A stretch of DNA of 64,000 nucleotides from Actinopolymorpha pittospori (lineage in GTDB: Bacteria; Actinomycetota; Actinomycetes; Propionibacteriales; Actinopolymorphaceae). The stretch's first letter is position 1. Every line of letters begins with the position of its first letter. Location: NCBI RefSeq assembly GCF_014873875.1, contig NZ_JADBEM010000001.1:5022001-5086000 (forward strand), read 5' to 3'. The notes beneath the pieces were generated by a model. It did no database searches, was not told the DNA's origin, and saw only the letters and a program-made list of their open reading frames with translations. The translations under genes and the position numbers were made by a program. Shown here one piece after another: positions 45,673-54,364 of the stretch.

Positions 45673-45699
45673 GGCCCCCTCCACCGTCCGGAGGGGGCC
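45673..45699. terminator. Bidirectional terminator hairpin
   Basis: GGCCCCCTCC, loop ACCGTCC, GGAGGGGGCC: a 10-bp perfect stem between the convergent stops at 45656 (+) and 45707 (-). Confidence 0.75.
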
Positions 45700-45706
45700 G
45701 ACTGCG

Positions 45707-46009
45707 TCAGAGCCTCTCGTAGCTCAGGTACAGCGCCGCGAGCTCGCGGCGAAGTTCGTCCTCGCCGTCGATGCCCTTGCTTCGCAGTAGCCGCACGTAC
45801 GCGACCTCCGCCTCCGACCCGGCGGCCGCCGTCGCGCACTGCACAGAGATGCCGCGGGCGAAGTCCGCCGGGACGAGCGCGTCCTCGGAGCCGAGTTGGA
45901 CCACAACGATCGGGGTGTCGGTGTTGAGGTCGACGGCCGAGTGCACCTTCCACAGGGGGAGGGCCGGCGCGGCGGGGGACTCCTCGAGCGCGGATGGAGG
46001 GTTGGTCAT
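45707..46009 (-). CDS. Hypothetical small protein
   Basis: 100 residues from the ATG at 46009. Beta-like N-terminal part (VDLNTDTPIVVVQLGSEDALVPADFARGISVQ) and helical C-terminus (EVAYVRLLRSKGIDGEDELRRELAALYLSYERL). The strong codon bias supports coding. No family was recognised. It converges with the peptide gene and is probably integrative-element cargo. Confidence 0.5.
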   Translation of the reverse strand: MTNPPSALEESPAAPALPLWKVHSAVDLNTDTPIVVVQLGSEDALVPADFARGISVQCATAAAGSEAEVAYVRLLRSKGIDGEDELRRELAALYLSYERL

Positions 46010-46248
46010 GCCCCGCACGGTGCCGACCGCGGGACCTATCGTCCACCGCTCACAGGGCGCGACGACCTTCGCGCATCTCGACCTTGGTCCAAGGATGGAC
46101 ACCTTTCCCGTCTGACTGCGAGGTGACCGGTCGGACGGGTACGAAGATCACGTAGCAAACCCGCGTTTCTTCGTTCGAGACACAACCCCCGCACGCCGTG
46201 AAGGTTGACTCTTGCCCTCATCGCGCTCATCGGGGCCTCTCTACCAGG

Positions 46249-46640
46249 ATGAACCGAGAGGACGGTCATGCCAACAACCTGGATCCCCAACCGGAGTTTT
46301 CGAAGGACTTGTTCGAGGTGACCGTCGAGGAGACAGTCGGGGTGTCACCGACGGAGGTCTTCCACGCCTGGAGCAACAGGATGGACACGTGGCGGCACGC
46401 CGAGCCCGATCGGCTGAAGGCGGCCGACGTCAATATTCCGTTCTTCTTCTGACCCGGGCCGAAGACGGTCGCCGGGCCGGCCGGTACGGAAACGACGGTC
46501 GCCAGCCGTACTACGGCCGCTTCCTCCGGCTCGAACCCGACCATCTCATCGAAATGACCTTGGTGACCTCCGGATACACCGAGGTCTTCGAGACGGTGGT
46601 GACCATCGAACTGGCCCTGAAGGGGCCCGTGGTCACTTCC
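46249..46640 (+). pseudogene. SRPBCC/AHSA1-like protein, frameshifted and truncated
   Basis: Reads DLFEVTVEETVGVSPTEVFHAW, then a frameshift at TTCTTCTTCTGA (about 46443-46452), then YYGRFLRLEPDHLIEMTLVTSG and ETVVTIELALKGP. That is the beta-strand pattern of activator-of-Hsp90-like START domains. The C-terminal helix is replaced by mobile-element debris after about 46640. Confidence 0.65.
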
Positions 46641-46711
46641 CCAGCGCGCCAGCGGGGCGGATTCAACCGATCCCCCTGGCATACAAGGACAGCACGATCT
46701 CATCCACACCA

Positions 46712-46999
46712 CCCACCGCATCTGACCTGGGCATATGCCGCTGTCGGAGGCATGGCCGGCCGACCATTTGTCAATGATTCTGCTGGTCGCCGCCCCGGCG
46801 AAGCTGCCTCGACGCGACGTACACGAGGCCCCGTCCGCCAGCGCGGCGGCTCGTTCCGGGTCCTCGAGTACGCCGGACCCGACCCGTGACCGGCAAAGAC
46901 ACCTACACCTAACCTCCAGCTTTTGACATGATTCGGTCGCGATCGACGGTGGGCAGGCAACAAGTACGACCAGGCCGACGATTCGCCAAGCAGCATTGC
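46712..46999 (+). pseudogene. Integrase/attachment remnant (R3 copy 1 plus R4 copy 2)
   Basis: CACCGCATCTGACCTGGGCA (46719-46738) and about 60 following bases match the stretch after the tRNA-Lys scrap at 60310. The following frame encodes QRGGSFRVLEYAGPDP, the start of actinophage-type tyrosine integrases, then breaks. At 46940-46999 repeat R4 follows. The integrase body is deleted. No tRNA end is visible here. Confidence 0.55.
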
Positions 47000-47018
47000 T
47001 TCAGGGTTGCCAGAGACG

Positions 47019-47715
47019 TCATCTGTGGGGATCGCCGCTGATCACTGGCCTTATCTCGTCGGCGACGAGACTCCGGTATGTCTCGACGTCGAGAACTCTG
47101 GCGCGGAGGCGATGGTGCAGTCGACGCGTGCGCACCAGTTGCGGCCCGGCTGCGAAGAACTGAAGCGCGGCTTCCTTGTCGCGGCGCAGCGCCGGCCGCA
47201 TGTACTCCGGTCGATGGGACGCGGCGTGAAGCAGTTCGTCGGCCAGTCGAGGTCTTGTTCCGGAGAGGAACCGGTGCAGGCCGTCCCGAAGCGCCGACGG
47301 GACTGGCACGGTGAACGACGGCGGCGCCGATCTAGTGATCGAGGCGGGCACGTGGGTGCCTTGACCCGCCGCCGCCCACAGGAGACGCAGGAGTGCCGTG
47401 TAGCCGTCGCTGCACGCGATTCCAAGACGGGTCCCCATGCCCTTGCCCAGGTGGGGGAAGCATCCGTAGGCCCGCCCAGTCGAAAGGGGATCGGGTTCCA
47501 GGCTGAAGCTGAGCGTCCCTGCTACCTCGGCGACGATGATGTAGGGGACGTGCGCGTCCTTCCCGACCAGATCAGGTGCGCGGTCGTCCAGATTGCCGTT
47601 GAACGGGGGCCGAAGCGCGAAGATCAGATCCTCTTCTCGCCAGGCCGCCGACTCCTCGCCGACAGCGATCTCCCACACCACGCGACGAACAAGGTCGTAC
47701 TTGTGGTCCCGATGT
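47019..47715 (-). pseudogene. GIY-YIG-nuclease-like protein lacking its N-terminus
   Basis: The frame from about 47715 reads HRDHKYDLVRRVVWEIA, then AWREEDLIFALRPPFNGNLDDRAPDL, VPYIIVAEVAGTLSFSLEPDP, YGCFPHLGKG. That is the second half of a GIY-YIG-type domain followed by a helical region to the stop at 47019. The GIY and YIG strands are missing; a head-on WYL gene scrap abuts at the break. Confidence 0.5.
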
Positions 47716-47964
47716 GACTCGGGACGCTTCGTCGCCGACTTCGAGGTGCTCGACCCTCCCGAACTCCGCGCCGAGCTGCGACGTCGGGCGCTGGAGATAG
47801 CCGCCCGCCACGCCGCCGCAGCGAGCTTCACCGATGGCGGCGCATTGACCAACCCGTTCGACCAAGCCACGCCAACATTGAGCAACGACGCGGCCGTGAC
47901 CATGTGTGACGACGACATGGCTTCCGCTGCGTCGCACCAGCAGACGACCTCGAGCGGCTGCTGA
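47715..47964 (+). pseudogene. WYL-domain regulator, C-terminal remnant
   Basis: The frame reads GRFVADFEVLDPPELRAELRRRALEIAARHAAAA, a typical end of WYL-domain (DeoR/YafY-type) regulators (FxVxDPPEL..L). Only about 30 codons are clearly from the family. The remainder to the TGA at 47962-47964 may be foreign. Confidence 0.4.
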
Positions 47965-48110
47965 ACGACACACCTCGACACCCAGCTCGCTTGTCGCACA
48001 TCAACTGTCGGACGCGTGTTGCACATCAGCCGACGGAGCACAAGGTCGATGTCGCGCCAGCTGCTGTACTTGCCTCTTTAGTAGTCAAGGCGCCGCTGAC
48101 GCGGCGGAAC

Positions 48111-48160
48111 CGCCCAGCCCCCTGCGGGCGGCGCCGGGGCGCCGTCCTCGGGGCTGGGCG
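48111..48160. terminator. 11-bp stem-loop, likely terminator
   Basis: CGCCCAGCCCC pairs with GGGGCTGGGCG. The loop contains TGCGGGCGGC..GGCGCCGTCCTC, similar to 25901-25953. It lies 20 bp beyond the stop of the nucleotidyltransferase. Confidence 0.55.
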
Positions 48161-48180
48161 TAGAGCAGCAAACCGAGCGA

Positions 48181-48966
48181 CTATCGGTCACCATGCAGGA
48201 GCTTTAGCTCCATACCCCAGCCGTCTACCGTCTCGCCGAGACCGTTTACTCGGGCGGTCGTCTCGATGTCGCGGAACAGGCTGCGTTGGGTATCGGGATC
48301 GCCGTCAGCTAACACGCGTCGAACCCGTTCGAGCAGACGAGTTTCGCCCCACGCTTCTGCGCCGAGTGGGTGCCGCTGAAGCTCCCAGCGCAGGTACTTG
48401 TTCGGTGGCCTGAGCCGCTCGTGCATGGCGAAGATCACCCAGAGCGCCAGGTCCATGCTCTCGGCAGCATCGAGGTGGCCCTCCAACGGGCGGCCGTCCC
48501 GCCAGTTCTTGAGTGAGCGATAGAGCAGGTTGATGTAGTGGTCGAGCATGGCCGGTAGCCGTTCCCGGCTACGTGCGGGGAACGAGGCTGCTTCACGTAC
48601 GATCGCGGTGAGCTGACCGTCGAGCCGGTCAATCAGTACCCGTACGTGAGCGTTGATGTAACGCGCCCCCCAGTCGGGCCAGCGTTCACTGCCGTCTGAC
48701 CAGCGTGGGCCGTCCAGGACGTGGGAACGCCATTCAGCCAGAGACGTGGAATGCAGGTCCAGCGCTCCCGATCTCTCGTCTTGCCAGAGCTTGCCCTGCT
48801 CGCTGTCGTCGGTGATCACAGCCAGGTCATAATCCGACTGCGGGGTGGCGATGCCCTCGAAGGCGCGTGACCCGTGCAAGAAGAGGCCGAGCACCGAAGG
48901 ATCGGCCTCCGCTCTCTCAACGAGGTCGACGAGGGCCCGGTCAGACTGGCCATCGAGATAATGCAT
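48181..48966 (-). CDS. Nucleotidyltransferase-fold protein
   Basis: 261 residues from the ATG at 48966, with GGAGAG upstream. N-terminal nucleotidyltransferase signature LGLFLHGSRAFEG ... QSDYDLAVITDD (G-S-R, DxD) at about 27-52, then a helical C-terminal domain. Aminoglycoside-adenylyltransferase-like proteins and minimal nucleotidyltransferases share this. It would transfer a nucleotide to a small molecule or protein; the target is unknown. Confidence 0.8.
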   Translation of the reverse strand: MHYLDGQSDRALVDLVERAEADPSVLGLFLHGSRAFEGIATPQSDYDLAVITDDSEQGKLWQDERSGALDLHSTSLAEWRSHVLDGPRWSDGSERWPDWGARYINAHVRVLIDRLDGQLTAIVREAASFPARSRERLPAMLDHYINLLYRSLKNWRDGRPLEGHLDAAESMDLALWVIFAMHERLRPPNKYLRWELQRHPLGAEAWGETRLLERVRRVLADGDPDTQRSLFRDIETTARVNGLGETVDGWGMELKLLHGDR

Positions 48967-49536
48967 CGTGATCTCTCCACACTGAAGTAACCGCACGTGG
49001 CGGCACGAATGAGACATGCGGAAAGCCGCAGACCCGGAGGGTGGCGGCCAGCGAGATCACATCGTCACGGCAGGCACGCTAGCGAACCTGCCCCAGCCAT
49101 GCAACGGACTTACCCCCGGCCGGCAGCGGAGGCGCTCAACAATCGCGCGGGTCCCGTCTCGCGGGCAGCTCGCTCGGGCGGGCGTCCTAGCGACCTGCAC
49201 CGCCGAACGACGGTTGCACCAGGACGACGATCCCGAAGCATGAACGAGGGCACGCCCGCCCGAGGCCCATCGTGCGGGGATGCCCGAGTACCGCAGTGGA
49301 GTACAGCAACCCCATCAACCACGATCGGCCGATGTCGTCCCTGCCCGACCCGACGTACGCCTGAACGCACTCCACCGACCGGTACGCCGACAGATCGTGA
49401 ACCTTCGGCCCAGGCGGTTGGGCCAGTTCGCTGCGGACATGCTCGATTGCCGTTCCCGATCGGACAAGCGTGCCACCGGTGAGTTGGTTTGCAGCGCCCG
49501 TACGTCTGTTGGGTTACAGGGTTCGGATGCCTTGTT

Positions 49537-50265
49537 TTAGGTGGGTCGCCAGTAGTTGATGTATGACGGGTCCCACTCGTGACCGTGGGCCAGGCTCCGG
49601 ACTTCGACCTGGTAAATGTCCGGGTCGCGCTGCAGGCCCTTGACTTGCGGCCGGTTCAGGCGGTGGCGCCACCCGTGGATCTGTGCGTGGCGCCACTCAT
49701 GCCCGGGCTTGTGCCCGAACGTGATCGCGCGCTCGTCAGGGTGAGTCAGGCCGCCGCTGAAGTTCGGGTCGGAAGGGTCCAGCTTTCGCCCGGTTGCCGC
49801 GTCCCAGCGCATCGCCTTGCCTTTGAATGGCCCGTCAGCGTAACGCTGACAGGGGATTGTCTGTCCGGTGACCGCGCAGATGAAGTCTTCGCCGTTCGCG
49901 GCGCGGGGCTGGCGTAGGTAGATCTGGTGTCGGACACCTTTTGGCAGGGAAACCCTGTTTCTGGTCGGCGGGTAGTTGCTGGCTGCTACCCGGCTGCCGC
50001 GGTAAATTCCCGCCAGGGCCTGGTTGATGGACTTCATGTTTCCTCGGCCGTAGGTGGCAGCGGCTGCTCCTGCGGCCGCCAGGATCGAACCGACACCAAG
50101 CACAGCCGAGCCGGCGGCGGGTATCGCGCCGGCACACTCGCCGGCTTGCTGACCTGGCACGTTACCGTTGTTGTCGTACTTGAGGTTGCAGGCCGCCGCG
50201 GCGGTTCCTGGCATGAACAGGAGGAAGAAGAGACCCAGGCCGGTCCAGAGGGCCAATCGTCGCAT
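49537..50265 (-). CDS. Secreted GH-E (HNH/EndoVII-like) nuclease-type toxin candidate
   Basis: 242 residues from ATG 50265, sharing its A with the preceding TGA (TGATG coupling). Signal peptide 1-24 (LALWTGLGLFFLLFMPGTAAA), a second hydrophobic segment at about 50-70 (AVLGVGSILAAAGAAAATYG), then a nuclease-like domain: DFICAVTGQTIPC, HPDERAITFGHKPGHEWRHAQI and YQVEVRSLAHGHEWD. GHKPGxE is the GH-E hallmark of polymorphic toxins. No separate immunity gene is evident. Confidence 0.7.
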   Translation of the reverse strand: MRRLALWTGLGLFFLLFMPGTAAAACNLKYDNNGNVPGQQAGECAGAIPAAGSAVLGVGSILAAAGAAAATYGRGNMKSINQALAGIYRGSRVAASNYPPTRNRVSLPKGVRHQIYLRQPRAANGEDFICAVTGQTIPCQRYADGPFKGKAMRWDAATGRKLDPSDPNFSGGLTHPDERAITFGHKPGHEWRHAQIHGWRHRLNRPQVKGLQRDPDIYQVEVRSLAHGHEWDPSYINYWRPT

Positions 50266-51926
50266 CACGCGATCGCTCCTTCGGTCTCTGTCGCGAAGGT
50301 ATGCAGCATCGTCTCTTTCATCTCAAGCACCCTTCTCCGCAGTGTCTCCACCTCGTTCGCGGACTGCTCCACGTGTGCCATCGCCAACTCGAGCTGGGTC
50401 CGCTGCAACCTCCTGAGCATCCGGTACGCCGCAACCCCGCCACCGCGGAGGGCGTCGATGTTCATCCGGAACCTGTGGGGTGGGCTGCTAAGGATCGCCA
50501 CCTCCAGCGACGTCACCGCCCCAGACTCCTTCGCAGTCTCTGCCCGCAGCCCGGCCGCCACCATCTCGGCCTGCTCACGAAGGCCGCGGCGCAGCACGAG
50601 CACGCACAGCAAAGCGAATGGGCCCTGCAGCAAGATCATCAGAGTCGGAAGTACGACCATCGTCTGCAGCGCCGGACTTGCATCGGGAAGCAGTTGGTTG
50701 TGCACACCGGTGATGAGGACGTAGTTGCTCGCGAAATGGGCGCAGATTGCGGGAAGCAGACCCGACACAACCGCGACTGTCTTCCTCGAGGCGCCGCTGA
50801 GCTGGCTCGCAACGCCGATGCCCGCGCCAGTCAGGGCTGTGAACGCAAGATGTCCACCCATCAGGCCGACGCCCTGTCTGAGCCAGTGATGGAACATCGC
50901 CGTGTCGCCACCGCCTGCGGCCATGTACTGGACGCTCTCAACGAGGTTGAACCCAAGCCCGGTAGCGGCACCCACGACCAGACCCGGTACGACGCCATCA
51001 AACCAGCGTCGGGAGAACACGTAGACCAGTGCCACAACGACGGCTTTGACGCCTTCCTCACCGACCGACGAGACGACGCTGAGCAGCGCGATGAAGTGCC
51101 CGCTGGTTGGCAGGAACACCTGCGCATGGGTCGCCACGTGAAAGTTCACAACAACGGCGAAGCCGGGCGCGATCAGGCCACCAAGGCCAGCAGCCACAAG
51201 TAGCACACGAAACGGCATCCGTCGATGACGCTGCAGGAAGTACACCACCCCCAGGCCGAACAGCGTCGTTGGCAGGCACCAGACGAATACCCCAAGGTTA
51301 GGCAGCAGGATCCCGCCCGCCAGGATCGTAAACGGAGACAGGAGCGCGACCGCGACCATTGCCCGCCGGTACCGCCGTAGATTCGACCGCCGTGCCGGGT
51401 TCCTGCACAACAGCAGGCAGAGGCTGAAACCGAGCAATAGCACAAGCGACAATCCCGCGGCCAGCAGCAGCAACCCGTTCAGCACCGGGATCTCGGGCGC
51501 CTCGCTAATAGCCGTGCCCCGCCGGAACCCTTCTCGAAGGACCCACCCGAGTTCCATAACACCGACGGCAGACGACCATGCGAGCCACGCAATCGCCACC
51601 AACACCCGCACACGTTCGCCAGTTCGGACGCCCAGCGCCAGCACCGCCACGCCCAGGACCTGGCAGACCAGCCAGACGCCGATAACAATGGCGAGGAACA
51701 GGCTCCCGTCAAGGTCCGCATCCCGGCCGGGAACGGGCGGAAGCGGCATCCGTACCGGCTCGTAAAGCGCCGTGACCAGCACCGCGACCACCGCCGCGAA
51801 GGCCAGCCCGAACACACCACCAATCCGAAGCAAGACCGCGCTCGGGCGTTGTGCGGACTGCAACCACAGGACGTCGCCGACCTCCGTGTTGTCCTCCACC
51901 TTCGGCCCCTTCCCCCGCAAAGCCAT
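50265..51926 (-). CDS. PrsW-type intramembrane protease
   Basis: 553 residues with about 10 or more transmembrane helices. PrsW motifs: SSVGEEGVKAVVVAL (EExxK, about 288-298), GFNLVESVQYM (about 325) and GGHLAFTALTGAG (about 355), giving the two Glu, the Lys and the His of the family. PrsW cleaves membrane-anchored substrates by site-1 proteolysis. The C-terminal about 110 residues are a cytosolic coiled coil. It is translationally coupled to the secreted nuclease-like gene. Confidence 0.85.
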   Translation of the reverse strand: MALRGKGPKVEDNTEVGDVLWLQSAQRPSAVLLRIGGVFGLAFAAVVAVLVTALYEPVRMPLPPVPGRDADLDGSLFLAIVIGVWLVCQVLGVAVLALGVRTGERVRVLVAIAWLAWSSAVGVMELGWVLREGFRRGTAISEAPEIPVLNGLLLLAAGLSLVLLLGFSLCLLLCRNPARRSNLRRYRRAMVAVALLSPFTILAGGILLPNLGVFVWCLPTTLFGLGVVYFLQRHRRMPFRVLLVAAGLGGLIAPGFAVVVNFHVATHAQVFLPTSGHFIALLSVVSSVGEEGVKAVVVALVYVFSRRWFDGVVPGLVVGAATGLGFNLVESVQYMAAGGGDTAMFHHWLRQGVGLMGGHLAFTALTGAGIGVASQLSGASRKTVAVVSGLLPAICAHFASNYVLITGVHNQLLPDASPALQTMVVLPTLMILLQGPFALLCVLVLRRGLREQAEMVAAGLRAETAKESGAVTSLEVAILSSPPHRFRMNIDALRGGGVAAYRMLRRLQRTQLELAMAHVEQSANEVETLRRRVLEMKETMLHTFATETEGAIA

Positions 51927-51957
51927 CCGCCCAGCTTCACGTCAGAATGGAGCATAA

Positions 51958-52334
51958 TGGACAAACCCGCCGCATGCGCACAGACGGTAGCCACCTGTGG
52001 ACAACACGCGCAGCAACAGATCGTCGCGATGAAGCAGGTGGCCCGCACGCTCGCCGACGACGCGGCCGGCGACTGGCTTGCTCCGTCGTCCTCGCTGGAT
52101 GCTGAAACACCCAGGCGCCCGAGTGTTTCAGCCCTTCAGTTTTGTAACCGATGGGCGAAAAATGAGCACATCCTCGGCGGCCGGCTGACCCGCACGCGGA
52201 TCACAGCGCCTCGTGGCGCACGGTCTCCCACCTCCACTCGAACCAACAGCGCCTCACGGCGCACCAGGACACCGGCCAAACCCCGACGCCCGTTCAACGC
52301 TCTGGCCCGATGTGGTGCATTGTCGGGGCCGTGA
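51958..52334 (+). CDS. Small ORF divergent from prsW, tail doubtful
   Basis: The ATG at 51958 has GGAG four bases upstream and about 50 well-biased codons (MDKPAACAQTVATCGQHAQQQIVAMKQVARTL). It then runs into an Arg/Thr/Pro-rich stretch containing CAGCGCCTC(G/A)(T/C)GGCGCAC twice (about 52205, 52247). Probably a short helical protein whose end is lost. Confidence 0.35.
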
Positions 52335-52894
52335 GGAATCGATCATTACCAACCAGCGAACTGCGAGAGCGCCTCCGTCGCACCTTCGAATGGGTGAGCG
52401 ACCGGAAGGACGAGTGGCGTTCGGCGAACGAGACTGGCTGGTGGCGCGACCCCGAAGTGTTGGCGTCGCTGGGGCCAGCCCTCGCTGACCAGTTCAGCGA
52501 CACTCACCCGACTGTGGTCCTCGGGCTCCAATCTCGCGGTTGCCTGCTCGGCTCTCTCGTCGCGCAGCACCTTGGTCTGGGCTTGATCGAGGTTCGCAAG
52601 GATCCGGTCCGGTCAGCCGACAGCGACCGGCTGTGGCAGCGCACGACACCCCCGGACTATGAGGACCGGCATCTCACTCTGGGATTCCGTCGGAACCTCA
52701 TCAACAGCGGTGACCGGGCCTTGCTCGTTGACGACTGGATCGCCACCGGCGCCCAGGCGCTTGCCTGCCAGGGGCTGGTCGCAGACGCCGGGGCCACCTG
52801 GCTCGGCGCATCCGTGATTGTGGACGGCCTGGAACGGCCCGAGCTGCGACGGCCACTCAACCTCCGCAGCCTCCTTCACGTCCGAGATCTCTAA
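52310..52894 (+). CDS. Phosphoribosyltransferase-family protein
   Basis: 194 codons; start uncertain (ATG 52310 or GTG 52331). The PRTase fold is indicated by TVVLGLQSRGCLLGSLVAQHLGLGLIEVRKD (about 68-98) and the PRPP loop ALLVDDWIATGAQA (about 139-152), as in adenine-phosphoribosyltransferase-like enzymes. It would condense PRPP with a base or act as a regulator. It stands alone, converging on the lipoprotein gene. Confidence 0.75.
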   Translation: MWCIVGAVRNRSLPTSELRERLRRTFEWVSDRKDEWRSANETGWWRDPEVLASLGPALADQFSDTHPTVVLGLQSRGCLLGSLVAQHLGLGLIEVRKDPVRSADSDRLWQRTTPPDYEDRHLTLGFRRNLINSGDRALLVDDWIATGAQALACQGLVADAGATWLGASVIVDGLERPELRRPLNLRSLLHVRDL

Positions 52895-53078
52895 CGACCA
52901 AGGATGTCGGAGGCCCCGGCGTGCAATTGGCGTGCCACAAGGCACAGTCTGGAACGGCGATTAGCGGTGCACCACGAGTAGCCGCGCCGCGAGACGTGGG
53001 CCACGACCAGGGTCCCCGCCAGGCTTCCAAGCTGGTCATGCGGGTCGCGGTCCCACGCTGGCAGCCCGGTCCGCTGTA

Positions 53079-53588
53079 TCAGCACCCTGCCTCGCCGTCG
53101 TGGCTGGCGGTCAGTTCGACGCTGACGTCGGAGCGCTTGTCGCCGAAGTCGCTGGGGAACCACACGGCCAGGTAGGCGGTTGTTCCTTCGATGGTGCGGG
53201 TGAAGCACAGGCGGGCGCCTGAGGTGGCCAGTCCGTCCTGCGGTACCGGGGTGTCGTCGACACGTGGGAGTTTCCAGCCCGCGGTGGTTGCGGCGTCGCG
53301 GTAGTGCGCAGTCACGGTGTCGATGTCGTCGACTGGGCGGTAGGTGCGGCCAGCATGCGCGAAGCCGTCGTTCTGGTCGCAGCCGGAGTAGTGATCGTGG
53401 AGTGTTGTGCCGGGCGGGTGCAGTTGAAGTTCGGGGACGTCGTTCAGCCTCGACGCGAGGCGCTCGTCTCGGTCGGAGCATCCTGGTGCGTCGGCGAGTG
53501 CGGAGCAGCCCGTCACGCCCGCGAGCACCACCATGACGCCGGCCGCGAGCGTGCATGCGACCACTCGTCGATGATCTCTGCCCGCCAC
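53079..53588 (-). CDS. Lipoprotein, unknown function
   Basis: 169 residues from the GTG at 53588. Signal HRRVVACTLAAGVMVVLAGVTGC with lipobox AGVTGC, then a mature domain with several cysteines (PGCSD, SGCDQ, RLCFT, terminal EAGC) and a DIDTVTAHYRDAATTAGWKL helix. Extracytoplasmic, lipid-anchored. No family was recognised. Confidence 0.65.
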   Translation of the reverse strand: MAGRDHRRVVACTLAAGVMVVLAGVTGCSALADAPGCSDRDERLASRLNDVPELQLHPPGTTLHDHYSGCDQNDGFAHAGRTYRPVDDIDTVTAHYRDAATTAGWKLPRVDDTPVPQDGLATSGARLCFTRTIEGTTAYLAVWFPSDFGDKRSDVSVELTASHDGEAGC

Positions 53589-53763
53589 GGAGCCGATTGT
53601 GCCGCACTCGGCCGGCGGCCGAGTGGCTTTCCTGTGTCGCCGACGTGACCCCAGCCTGACCCCAACGCGCTGCAACACCGGGCGACGATGAGCACCAGGC
53701 CGACGACCGCACGAGCATGTACGAGCACCTCGTGATCACGGTGCCTGTTCCTTGTAATCGGGT

Positions 53764-53812
53764 GTGATCCGACAGCTGATCCGCGACACATGTCCGCCCG
53801 CTGAGGTGCGAC
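53764..53812 (+). repeat. 49-bp repeat R2, copy 2 (left of inverted pair)
   Basis: GTGATCCGACAGCTGATCCG, CGACACATGTCCGCC, GCTGAGGTGCGAC. It is inverted with respect to 56708-56756, three kilobases away. The pair encloses the split proline iminopeptidase gene. Confidence 0.75.
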
Positions 53813-53983
53813 TTGGCCTAGATGTCCCACCGGCTCCACCGGTCATGCGGCGCTTGGCCAGGTGTGGACGATCACGTATTGCCCCCTGGCTGAGAAGTGT
53901 TGCGTACCACCGTCCTGACGGCGAGACTCACCGGCTATCGCATTTATATGAGTGCTGTCATTTCTGACGGGAGGACGCGACGG

Positions 53984-54364
53984 ATGTACCCCCAGATGGA
54001 GCCTTACGACCACGGCATGCTCGACGTCGGTGACGGGCACAGCGTGTACTGGATGGCGTGCGGCAACCCGGACGGCAAGCCTGCGCTGTACGTGCACGGT
54101 GGCCCCGGCTCGGGCTGCGGCGCGCGTTCCCCCGGCCAATTCGACCCCGCCGTCTACCGCGTGGTCTCGTTCGACCAACGCAATTGCGGCCGGAGCACTC
54201 CGCACGCCAGCGAGCCCGAGATCGACCTGTCCACCAACACCACCGACCACCTGATCCGCGACATGGAGCAGTTGCGCGAGCACCTGGGCATCGACAAGTG
54301 GCTGCTGTTCGGCGTTTCCTGGGGCTCAGTGCTCTCGCTGACCTACGCGCTGCGCCACCCTGAG
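53984..54364 (+). pseudogene. Proline iminopeptidase, 5' part (split by IS copy C)
   Basis: The ATG at 53984 has GGGAGGA upstream. Reads MYPQMEPYDHGMLDVGDG, oxyanion segment HGGPGSGCGARSP, VVSFDQRNCGRSTPHA and nucleophile elbow FGVSWGSVLSLTYALRHPE (Ser in GVSWGS). S33-family enzymes remove N-terminal proline. The frame is cut after CTGAG; deleting the IS and one CTGAG rejoins it to 56044. Confidence 0.9.
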
